Source of the DNA: an uncultured Clostridium sp.
GTDB lineage: Bacteria; Bacillota; Clostridia; TANB77; CAG-508
DNA: 9,600 nucleotides
Direction: 5' to 3'
NCBI GenBank assembly: GCA_958413095.1
Contig: CATYUF010000058.1
Coordinates: 1-9,600 of the forward strand
The notes under the pieces were generated by a model. That model worked only from the letters and a program-made list of their open reading frames with translations. It ran no database searches and had not been told where the DNA came from. The position numbers and the translations under genes were made by a program. Shown in pieces: positions 1-5,619 of this stretch. The first letter of the stretch is position 1; each line of letters begins with the position of its first letter.

Positions 1-42
1 TTCGTTTCGCCCGGTGTTGGCTCCTTAGCACTTTGAAGTGAC
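1..42. other. GC-rich, partly self-complementary fragment of unknown identity
   Basis: This stretch is far richer in G and C than anything else in the window. It contains a small hairpin (CACT, loop TTGA, AGTG at 29-40). An outer stem is possible between CCCG at 10-13 and CGGG at 42-45; the right arm of that stem falls on the first bases of the IS256-like terminal repeat. This looks like the remnant of a structured RNA or another mobile element end, cut by the window edge. I could not match it to a tRNA, rRNA or a riboswitch family with confidence. Confidence 0.3.
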
Positions 43-69
43 GGGACTGTAAGAAATTTTGTGTAAACT
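43..69 (+). repeat. Left terminal inverted repeat of the IS256-like element
   Basis: The repeat starts GGGACTGT and ends in TTTTGTGTAAACT. The reverse complement of 761-787 matches it at 18 of 27 positions, with the segment TTTTGTGTAAA identical. GGG-type starts and a TTTGTGTAAA core are typical of IS256-family ends. The outer boundary is uncertain by a few bases. Confidence 0.7.
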
Positions 70-81
70 AGAAAATACCTT

Positions 82-93
82 TTATGATATAAT
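82..93 (+). promoter_or_regulatory. Extended -10 promoter of the transposase ORF
   Basis: A perfect TATAAT sits at 88-93, preceded by TG one base upstream (85-86), which gives an extended -10 element. No good -35 box lies at the correct spacing; the expected position falls just inside or next to the left inverted repeat. A strong AAGGAGG ribosome binding site follows at 106-112, nine bases before the ATG at 122. The remnant ORF is therefore probably still expressed. Confidence 0.5.
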
Positions 94-121
94 ATAAAAT
101 ATATCAAGGAGGTATTTTTCT

Positions 122-799
122 ATGGAAGAAAAAGAAAGAAATGTAACAGAAGAAGCAATGAACAAATTAGTAAAAGAAATACTAAAAAATGGAGATGTAA
201 AAACAGTTTTTGATGTGGAAAGTAAATTAAAGAAATCATTTGGGAAAATAATACAAAGTATGTTAGAAGCAGAAATGGAAGAATGGAAAAGCAGAAGATT
301 AGAAGAAGTTTATCCATTTGTATATATAGATGCAATTCATTTTAATGTAAAAGAAAATGGAGTAATAGGAAAAAAAGCGGCATATATAGCAATGGGAATA
401 AGCAAAGAAGGAATAAAAGAAGCTATACAAATAGCATTTCCTAATACAGAACATCAAACTTGTATAGTACATTTGACAAGAAATACAATAAAATATGTAT
501 CACACAAAGATAAATATGCATTTGCACAAGATTTAAAAGCAATATATACATCATCAGATGAGGAAATTGGTAAAAAGATAATGTATGAAGTAGCTGAAAA
601 ATGGAAAGTTAAGTATCCAACAGCAATGGAAAGATGGGAAGAAAATTGGGGAATAATTAGTCCATTTTTCAAATTTAGTCAAAAAATCAGAAAAATGATA
701 TATACAACCAATACAATTTTTGCTCATAAAATAATATATAATTTCATAAAAGGTAAAATCGATTTACACAAAAAAATTTACACACTCACCACATACTAG
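122..799 (+). pseudogene. IS256-family transposase remnant with internal deletions
   Basis: The 225-residue open frame aligns in pieces to IS256/Mutator transposases, which are usually about 390-410 residues. Residues 1-52 are the N-terminal segment (MLEAEM at 47-52). They are joined directly to the start of the catalytic domain (VYPFVYIDAIHF, first catalytic Asp at D70), so about 100 residues of the DNA-binding region are missing. After GISKEGIKE (about 92-100) the block carrying the second catalytic Asp (DG.. motif) is missing. The protein resumes at the FPNTE...CIVH...RN..KYVS block (106-127). The TTN motif is at 195-197, but the following Ile-Glu has become Ile-Phe, so the third catalytic residue and all downstream sequence are lost. 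The last dozen or so codons are read out of the right inverted repeat and flanking DNA. All visible joins keep the frame. The product cannot be a functional transposase. Confidence 0.85.
761..787 (-). repeat. Right terminal inverted repeat of the IS256-like element
   Basis: This is the partner of 43-69. It reads TTTACACAAAA and then TTTACACACTC towards the outside. The remnant ORF runs straight through this repeat and stops at 797-799 in flanking DNA, which confirms that the normal transposase C-terminus and stop have been deleted. Confidence 0.7.
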
Positions 800-813
800 G
801 TTATACATTTTTG

Positions 814-827
814 AGAAAAAATGTTCG
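814..827. promoter_or_regulatory. LexA-box-like site upstream of the recN -35 box
   Basis: The sequence AGAAAAAATGTTCG fits the Gram-positive LexA/DinR box pattern CGAAC-N4-GTTCG at 8 of its 10 fixed positions; the right half, GTTCG, is perfect. It lies ten bases upstream of the recN -35 box. Together with 871-884 it forms a 12-base perfect inverted repeat (816-827 with 871-882) around the promoter. LexA binding is inferred from the motif and from the DNA-repair gene downstream. AT-rich sequence makes partial matches easier, so this is tentative. Confidence 0.4.
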
Positions 828-836
828 CAAAAAGTA

Positions 837-865
837 TTGACATTTATAAAAAATGAATATACAAT
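837..865 (+). promoter_or_regulatory. sigma-A promoter of recN
   Basis: TTGACA at 837-842 is a perfect -35 box. It is followed after exactly 17 bases by TACAAT at 860-865, one base off the ideal -10 box. Transcription would start near 872, giving a leader of about 63 bases before the recN ATG. It is among the best promoters in the window and lies between the two LexA-like sites. Confidence 0.75.
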
Positions 866-870
866 AAAGA

Positions 871-884
871 CGAACATTTTTTTA
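871..884. promoter_or_regulatory. Second LexA-box-like site at the recN transcription start
   Basis: CGAACATTTTTTTA has a perfect left half (CGAAC) and a degenerate right half, with 7 of 10 fixed positions of CGAAC-N4-GTTCG matching. It lies on the predicted transcription start. A repressor bound here would block initiation from the 837-865 promoter. The first 12 bases are the exact reverse complement of 816-827. Confidence 0.35.
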
Positions 885-934
885 GTCTTAAAAACCTGTT
901 CAAAATATAAAAGTGATAAATTAGGAGGTAAGCA

Positions 935-2575
935 ATGATCTCATCTTTACATATAAAAAACATAGGAATAATCGAAGATTTAAGTGTTGATTTAAATAAT
1001 GGTTTAAATGTTCTAACAGGAGAAACTGGAGCAGGAAAGACTTTAATAATAGATTCTTTGCAAATCATTTCAGGAGGAAGATTTTCAAAAGAAATGATAA
1101 GAAAAGGAGAAACAAATTCATTTGTAGAGCTTTGTATGTATAATCTAGAAAGTGAATATGCTGTAGATGGAAATATTATTGTTTCAAGAGAAATAAATAT
1201 AAATGGAAAAAATATGTGTAAAATAAATGGAAGAATGGTCACAGTAAATGAATTAAAAGAATTTATGACAAATTTTATCGAAATACATGGGCAAAATGAC
1301 AATCAAACAATTCTTGACACTAAATCACATATAAAATATTTAGATGGTTTTATTTTCAATGAATTAAGAGAAAAAAAGGAAGAATATGTTAAACTATATG
1401 ATAGATATATAGAAATAAAAAATGAATTAAAAATGAATTATGGTGATGAAAAAGAAAGACAAAGAAAATTAGATTTATTGAAATATCAAATGGACGAAAT
1501 AGAAGAGGCAAATTTAAAAATAAACGAAGAAGAAGAACTTGAAGAAAAAAGAAAAATATTTTTAAACTCAGAAAAAATATCAGAAAATTTGACAGAAGCA
1601 GATACTTTATTATCTGAAAACACAATAGATAGTTTAAGTATGGTAATTAGAGCATTAGAGAAAATAGAAAATATTGATAAGAAATATGAAAAAGCAAGTA
1701 CAGAATTAAAAAATTCATATTATGAATTACAAGAACTAGCTAGAGATATAAATAATTACAAAGAAGATATATATTTTGATGAAGAAGAGCGAAACTATGT
1801 AGAAGAGAGACTAGATTTAATATATTCATTAAAAAGAAAATATGGAAATAATATACTAGAAATATTAAAATATAAAGAAGACATTAAAGAAGAAATTAAT
1901 CATATAGAAAATTTAGATACATATAATCAAAAACTGAAAAGTGAATTAAATGCTGTAAAAGAAAAAATGAATGACTTAGGAGGAAAAATAAGTAATATAA
2001 GAAAAAAAGGTGCTGATAAATTAAATACAAAAATAAACAATGAGTTAGAAGACTTAGAAATGAAAAATGCAAAAATAAATGTAAAAGTACAATACATGGA
2101 AGAAGAATTTTATAAAAATGGAAAAGATATAGTAAAATTCTATATAACAACTAATTTGGGAGAGGATGAAAAAGAATTATCAAAGATAGCTTCAGGGGGA
2201 GAAATGTCAAGAACAATGTTAGCAATAAAAAAAGTTTTAGCAGATACCGATAATATGCCGATATTAATATTTGACGAGATAGACACAGGAATAAGTGGAA
2301 AAGTAGCAAATTCAGTAGCAAATAAATTAAAAGCAATATCAAAAAAACATCAAGTAATATGTATTTCACATTTACCTAATATAGCAGCAAATGCAGATTA
2401 TAACTATTTTATAAGTAAAGATGTAAATGGAGAGAGAACAAAAACAAAAATAAAACAATTAGAAGAAGAAGAAATAATAAAAGAAATTGCAAGAATTTCA
2501 TCAGGAGAAATCAATGAAATTACTCTAAAATATGCATATGAATTAAGAAATAAAAAAACTAATGAAGCTGCATAA
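935..2575 (+). CDS. recN: DNA repair protein RecN (SMC-like ATPase)
   Basis: RecN is a cytoplasmic SMC-family ATPase that acts early in double-strand break repair, helping RecA by holding or sensing DNA ends. The 546-residue product is normal in length. The N-terminal ATPase half has Walker A GETGAGKT at 29-36 and the Q-loop region EIHGQNDNQ at about 116-125. A long charged central region (about 145-385), rich in Glu, Lys and Leu, fits the antiparallel coiled-coil arm. The C-terminal half supplies the ABC signature ASGGEMSR (SGGE at 420-423), Walker B ILIFDEID (443-450) and the SHLPNIAA switch region. The ATG at 935 is preceded by AGGAGG at 923-928, six bases away. It has its own strong promoter with LexA-like sites, so damage-inducible expression is plausible. 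In many Firmicutes recN follows argR in the dxs-tlyA-argR-recN cluster; here it stands alone and dxs lies 3 kb downstream. Confidence 0.96.
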   Translation: MISSLHIKNIGIIEDLSVDLNNGLNVLTGETGAGKTLIIDSLQIISGGRFSKEMIRKGETNSFVELCMYNLESEYAVDGNIIVSREININGKNMCKINGRMVTVNELKEFMTNFIEIHGQNDNQTILDTKSHIKYLDGFIFNELREKKEEYVKLYDRYIEIKNELKMNYGDEKERQRKLDLLKYQMDEIEEANLKINEEEELEEKRKIFLNSEKISENLTEADTLLSENTIDSLSMVIRALEKIENIDKKYEKASTELKNSYYELQELARDINNYKEDIYFDEEERNYVEERLDLIYSLKRKYGNNILEILKYKEDIKEEINHIENLDTYNQKLKSELNAVKEKMNDLGGKISNIRKKGADKLNTKINNELEDLEMKNAKINVKVQYMEEEFYKNGKDIVKFYITTNLGEDEKELSKIASGGEMSRTMLAIKKVLADTDNMPILIFDEIDTGISGKVANSVANKLKAISKKHQVICISHLPNIAANADYNYFISKDVNGERTKTKIKQLEEEEIIKEIARISSGEINEITLKYAYELRNKKTNEAA

Positions 2576-2639
2576 GTAAACGATGACTATGGCTGAAAAT
2601 GAGACTTGAAAGAGAAAAAATTTAATGATAAAGAATACC

Positions 2640-2669
2640 TTGTAAAAAAATGGATATACTTAATATAAA
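2640..2669 (+). promoter_or_regulatory. Possible promoter of eno
   Basis: TTGTAA at 2640-2645 and TATAAA at 2664-2669 are spaced 18 bases apart and could form a sigma-A promoter. In this AT-rich context the match is modest. If it is used, transcription starts near 2676 and the mRNA leader would be very short, starting almost at the AGGAGG. The alternative is read-through from recN, because no terminator is visible between the two genes. Confidence 0.35.
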
Positions 2670-2692
2670 TAAATTAGGAGGATTAAGTATAT
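2654..2692 (+). repeat. 11-bp inverted repeat enclosing the eno ribosome binding site
   Basis: ATATACTTAAT (2654-2664) is the exact reverse complement of ATTAAGTATAT (2682-2692). The 17-base loop between them ends in the AGGAGG ribosome binding site (2676-2681). The right arm includes the first two bases of the eno ATG at 2691. In a transcript that starts upstream, this hairpin would pair the start codon and could limit translation. As DNA it could be an operator overlapping the -10 region. Both roles are inference. Confidence 0.5.
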
Positions 2693-3956
2693 GAAAAGTT
2701 TTTTAGCAATAGACAGTATAAATGCAATTGAGATATTAGATTCTAGAGGAAATCCAACATTGCAAGTAGAAGTAGTAACAGAAGATGGATATGTTGGAAT
2801 AGCATCAGTACCATCAGGTGCTTCAACAGGAAACTTTGAGGCAGTAGAATTACGCGATGGAGATAAAAATAGATATTTAGGAAAAGGTGTAAAAAAGGCA
2901 GTAGAAAATGTAAATAAAAAAATTGCAAAAGAAATTAAAGGTATGAATGTATTTGAACAAAGACTAATAGACGAAGAAATGTTAAAATTAGACGATACAC
3001 CTAATAAATCTAATTTAGGGGCAAATGCTATTTTAGGTGTATCATTAGCAGTAGCAAAAGCAGCAAGTAATGCATTAGGAATGGAATTATATAACTATAT
3101 TGGTGGTATAAATGCAACAGAATTACCAGTGCCTATGATGAATATTTTAAATGGTGGTAAACACTCTGACAATAACATTAGCATACAAGAATTTATGATT
3201 ATGCCAATAGGAAAAATTACTTTTGAGGAAAGATTAAAAAGAGGAGTAGAAATATATCATACATTAAAAAAAGTATTAAAAGAAAAAGGTCATAGTGTAG
3301 CAGTAGGAGATGAGGGTGGTTTTGCACCAAATTTAAAAAATGAAGAAGAGGCATTAGATATAATAGTAGAAGCAATAAAAAAAGCAGGATATGAACCGAA
3401 AAAAGATATAGTTTTAGCTTTAGATATTGCAAGTACAGAAATGTTTGATGAAGCTAAAAAAATAGGAAAAGAAGGATATTATTTTTGGAAAACAGATATA
3501 TTAAAAACAAAATCAGAAATGATACAATATTTAGTTGATTTGTGTGATAAATATCCAATAGCTTCGATAGAAGATGGACTTGCAGAAGAAGATTGGGGAG
3601 CATGGGAAGAATTAACTAAAAAAATCGGAGATAAAGTTCAATTAGTAGGAGATGATTTATTTGTTACTAATAGAACTAGGTTAAAAAGAGGAATAGAAAA
3701 AAATGTAGCAAATGCAATACTAATAAAACCAAATCAAATAGGAACACTAACAGAAACATTAGACACAATAAAATTAGCAAAACAGAATAATTATAGAACT
3801 ATAATTTCTCATAGGTCTGGTGAAACAGAGGATACAACAATAGCAGACATTGCAGTAGCAATAAATAGTATGCAAATAAAAACAGGAGCACCTTGCAGAA
3901 CTGATAGAGTGGCGAAATATAATAGGTTACTAAGAATAGAAAAAGAGTTGATGTAG
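2691..3956 (+). CDS. eno: Enolase (phosphopyruvate hydratase)
   Basis: Enolase converts 2-phosphoglycerate to phosphoenolpyruvate in glycolysis and works as a Mg-dependent cytoplasmic oligomer. At 421 residues it is a few residues shorter than usual, because the protein ends right after LLRIEKEL. Family marks are all present: the N-terminal ILDSRGNPT segment, the mobile loop GASTG at 43-47, His158 in NGGKHSDNN and the acid catalyst region GDEGGFAPN (E208). The metal ligands are D245 (ALDIAS), E294 (SIEDGL) and the GDD pair at 320-322. The catalytic Lys is K346 (LIKPNQIGTLTET), and the signature SHRSGETED starts at S373. The ATG at 2691 is nine bases after AGGAGG (2676-2681). It is not clustered with gap, pgk, tpi or gpm, which often precede eno in Firmicutes. 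It is followed by a bidirectional terminator shared with the convergent VWA gene. Confidence 0.97.
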   Translation: MKSFLAIDSINAIEILDSRGNPTLQVEVVTEDGYVGIASVPSGASTGNFEAVELRDGDKNRYLGKGVKKAVENVNKKIAKEIKGMNVFEQRLIDEEMLKLDDTPNKSNLGANAILGVSLAVAKAASNALGMELYNYIGGINATELPVPMMNILNGGKHSDNNISIQEFMIMPIGKITFEERLKRGVEIYHTLKKVLKEKGHSVAVGDEGGFAPNLKNEEEALDIIVEAIKKAGYEPKKDIVLALDIASTEMFDEAKKIGKEGYYFWKTDILKTKSEMIQYLVDLCDKYPIASIEDGLAEEDWGAWEELTKKIGDKVQLVGDDLFVTNRTRLKRGIEKNVANAILIKPNQIGTLTETLDTIKLAKQNNYRTIISHRSGETEDTTIADIAVAINSMQIKTGAPCRTDRVAKYNRLLRIEKELM

Positions 3957-4067
3957 ATGGAATAAGACTTCTTATGAAAATAAAAAAACTTAGAACAATA
4001 ATTAAAAATATTAATAACTATATACTTATATTTGTTGGTATATGAATATATATAATACAAGAAATTA

Positions 4068-4106
4068 AAAAAAATTCTGATTTTAAATTAAAATCAGAAT
4101 TTTTTT
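4068..4106. terminator. Bidirectional intrinsic terminator between eno and the VWA gene
   Basis: A near-perfect inverted repeat centres on position 4087. The core arms ATTCTGATTTTAA (4074-4086) and TTAAAATCAGAAT (4088-4100) are extended by an A-run (4067-4074) on the left and a T-run (4100-4106) on the right. Read on either strand, this gives a stem followed by a U-tract, so it can terminate eno on the plus strand and the convergent VWA gene on the minus strand. The centre is one base, so the real loop will open a few A-U pairs. Confidence 0.85.
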
Positions 4107-4125
4107 AAAATTATAAATATATAGT

Positions 4126-4157
4126 AAACATTAAAAATATATTTTATATTAATGTTT
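4126..4157. repeat. Small inverted repeat at the VWA stop codon
   Basis: AAACATTAA (4126-4134) pairs with TTAATGTTT (4149-4157) across a 14-base AT-only loop. The right arm covers the last codons and stop of the VWA gene on the minus strand. There is no following T-run, so it is not an intrinsic terminator. It may protect the mRNA 3' end or be fortuitous in AT-rich DNA. Confidence 0.3.
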
Positions 4158-5495
4158 CATATTATTTCTAGTTATATTATATCTAATAAAAGAATAAGCT
4201 AAAATTCCAACAATTCCAATAGATAATACTATAAAAATTGGCTTACCTGCATTTGGTAAAATTTTTGGCGGTTCTGTAAGTTTTAACTTAGGTGTAACAT
4301 CAGAAGTTTTAGTTTGATTTTTACCATCAAAATCTGTATAAGTAATATCTACTTTTTCGTTAGTATCTAATATTTTGTCTACAATAGAACTACTAAAGTT
4401 TTCCTTTAATTTTAATTTATATTGAACAGTAGCTGTTTGACCAGATTTTAATTCTGGAATAGTCCAGGTAATTGAATTTGTAGTTTTGTCAACTTCAGCT
4501 GAAATATTTCCAATATTTGAATTTTGAACATATGCAAATTCGAAATTGTCTATAATTTCTTTTGGAAAATAGTCTACAATTTTAATGTTTGTTAGATTTT
4601 TTTCAATAGGTAATAAATCATTATAGATATCTTTTGTTATAGTTTCTTCAATTTTATCATCTTGTATATAATAAAATTTTCCTGCAGTTGGCTTTTCTTG
4701 AGTACCAAATATTTCTTTAATTATTTGAGCATATGTTTTGTTAACTGTTGGCAAAGGATTTTTATCTGGCTCAGAAATTCCAGTTAGCATTGTTATTAAG
4801 CTTATATTATTTTTTTCTACATTTACTAAAGATGTATTAGTTTTTTTAATTACATCATCAGAAAAATAATTTTTATCAAAATCAATAGCAATATTAGGAA
4901 CACCATCTGTTAAAACAATCATATATTTATTATTTTTTTCAGTAGTGAAATGTTGTTTTGCTAAAGTAATTCCAGCATCTAAGTCAGTTCTAGGTCCATT
5001 ATATTGAATATTAGAGATAGAATTATTTAATTTAGTTGTATCATTTGATAATTCTGAAACTAAGTTAGCATCTGCAATAGTTCCTTCTTTAGAAATATCA
5101 GTATTACTTGAAAAACTTACAACTCCAATTTTTAAATTTTCATTATCTTTTAATAAATTACTAACTAAAGTTTTAGCTGAATTTACAACTAATTCCTCTC
5201 TAGTAGTATTACTAACTTCACTAAGCATACTATCTGAGTTGTCGATTACAAGCATTACCTCACCAGTAGGTTTGACCGATTTTTCGTTATTTACAACTTT
5301 CAATTGTATAGTTACTTCTTTTTTGTTCATATCCTTGGCAACTAATTTTTTTTCGAATTTTGAATTTTCACCAAATTCTATATTGCAAACAGGTTCTTCA
5401 ACTACAGTCATAGTTACTGTATCATATGAAGCAAGAGATATGTTTGCAATTAAAATTAAAAGTAAAAATAAAGTAATAAAAATTTTCTTTTTCAT
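4149..5495 (-). CDS. Secreted VWA-domain surface protein with sortase-like C-terminal anchor
   Basis: This 448-residue protein is predicted to be exported and held at the cell surface. It has a clear signal peptide (KKK, then a hydrophobic run to about residue 20, probable cleavage after ISLA at 22). A von Willebrand factor A domain follows from about 78 to 275, with an intact MIDAS metal site: DNSDS at 85-89, T170 in PRTDLD and D197 in LTDG. Residues about 295-405 look like a beta-sandwich repeat of the kind found in surface and pilus-type proteins (SITWTIPELKSGQTATVQY). The C-terminus has LPNAG at 413-417, a hydrophobic helix at about 420-437 and a basic tail (RYNITRNNMKH). This is the architecture of sortase substrates, but with Ala instead of Thr in LPxTG. 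The start is well supported by AGGAGGAG seven bases upstream on the minus strand. The ligand is unknown; adhesion is likely from the domain type. No sortase gene is in the window. Confidence 0.85.
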   Translation of the reverse strand: MKKKIFITLFLLLILIANISLASYDTVTMTVVEEPVCNIEFGENSKFEKKLVAKDMNKKEVTIQLKVVNNEKSVKPTGEVMLVIDNSDSMLSEVSNTTREELVVNSAKTLVSNLLKDNENLKIGVVSFSSNTDISKEGTIADANLVSELSNDTTKLNNSISNIQYNGPRTDLDAGITLAKQHFTTEKNNKYMIVLTDGVPNIAIDFDKNYFSDDVIKKTNTSLVNVEKNNISLITMLTGISEPDKNPLPTVNKTYAQIIKEIFGTQEKPTAGKFYYIQDDKIEETITKDIYNDLLPIEKNLTNIKIVDYFPKEIIDNFEFAYVQNSNIGNISAEVDKTTNSITWTIPELKSGQTATVQYKLKLKENFSSSIVDKILDTNEKVDITYTDFDGKNQTKTSDVTPKLKLTEPPKILPNAGKPIFIVLSIGIVGILAYSFIRYNITRNNMKH

Positions 5496-5502
5496 ATGTT
5501 AC

Positions 5503-5526
5503 TCCTCCTAAAAAATATACATTATA
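5503..5526 (-). promoter_or_regulatory. Ribosome binding site and -10 box of the VWA gene
   Basis: On the minus strand, TATAAT (complement of 5521-5526) is followed by a strong AGGAGGAG (complement of 5503-5509), seven bases before the ATG. I do not see a convincing -35 box at 16-18 bases from the -10. The transcript leader would be short. The dxs promoter faces away from it within the same 124-base intergenic region. Confidence 0.45.
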
Positions 5527-5581
5527 TTTTACCACAACAATAAAAAAATACAACAAAATCATAGAAAAAAATACAAATTTA

Positions 5582-5590
5582 TGATACAAT
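5582..5590 (+). promoter_or_regulatory. Extended -10 promoter of dxs
   Basis: TGATACAAT (5582-5590) combines the TG extension with a near-consensus -10 TACAAT. The -35 region is only A-rich. Transcription would start near 5597, leaving about 23 bases before the dxs ATG. The ribosome binding site is AAAGGTGAT (5608-5616), which is weaker than the AGGAGG sites of neighbouring genes. Confidence 0.5.
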
Positions 5591-5619
5591 AAACAAAGTC
5601 AAAAACGAAAGGTGATAAA

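Larger units (their letters stand above)
43..787 (+). mobile_element. Miniature, defective IS256-family insertion sequence
   Basis: The element is bounded by imperfect terminal inverted repeats at 43-69 and 761-787. They match at 18 of 27 positions, including an uninterrupted 11-base core. Between them lies a transposase ORF recognisable as IS256/Mutator type. At about 745 bp the element is little more than half the usual 1.3-1.4 kb, because the transposase has lost internal blocks and its C-terminus. I see no 8-bp target duplication: the flanks GAAGTGAC (35-42) and ACCACATA (788-795) differ. The insertion is therefore old, rearranged, or has its ends slightly misplaced. It cannot move by itself but could be moved by a related full-length transposase if the ends are still recognised. 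Confidence 0.75.

Noticed and set aside
816..883. Intrinsic terminator formed by the AAAAAATGTTCG / CGAACATTTTTT repeat
   Set aside because: The arms are 43 bases apart with a near-consensus promoter between them, so a promoter-flanking operator arrangement fits better than a terminator hairpin.
844..1302. Minus-strand open frame of 152 codons over the start of recN
   Set aside because: It overlies the well-supported recN frame, has no ribosome binding site, and its Phe/Ile/Ser-rich protein is the usual shadow of an A-rich coding strand.
2590..2616. Tiny ORF (ATGACTATG... to TGA) between recN and eno as a leader peptide
   Set aside because: Only eight codons, no ribosome binding site and no regulatory codon run or attenuator structure.
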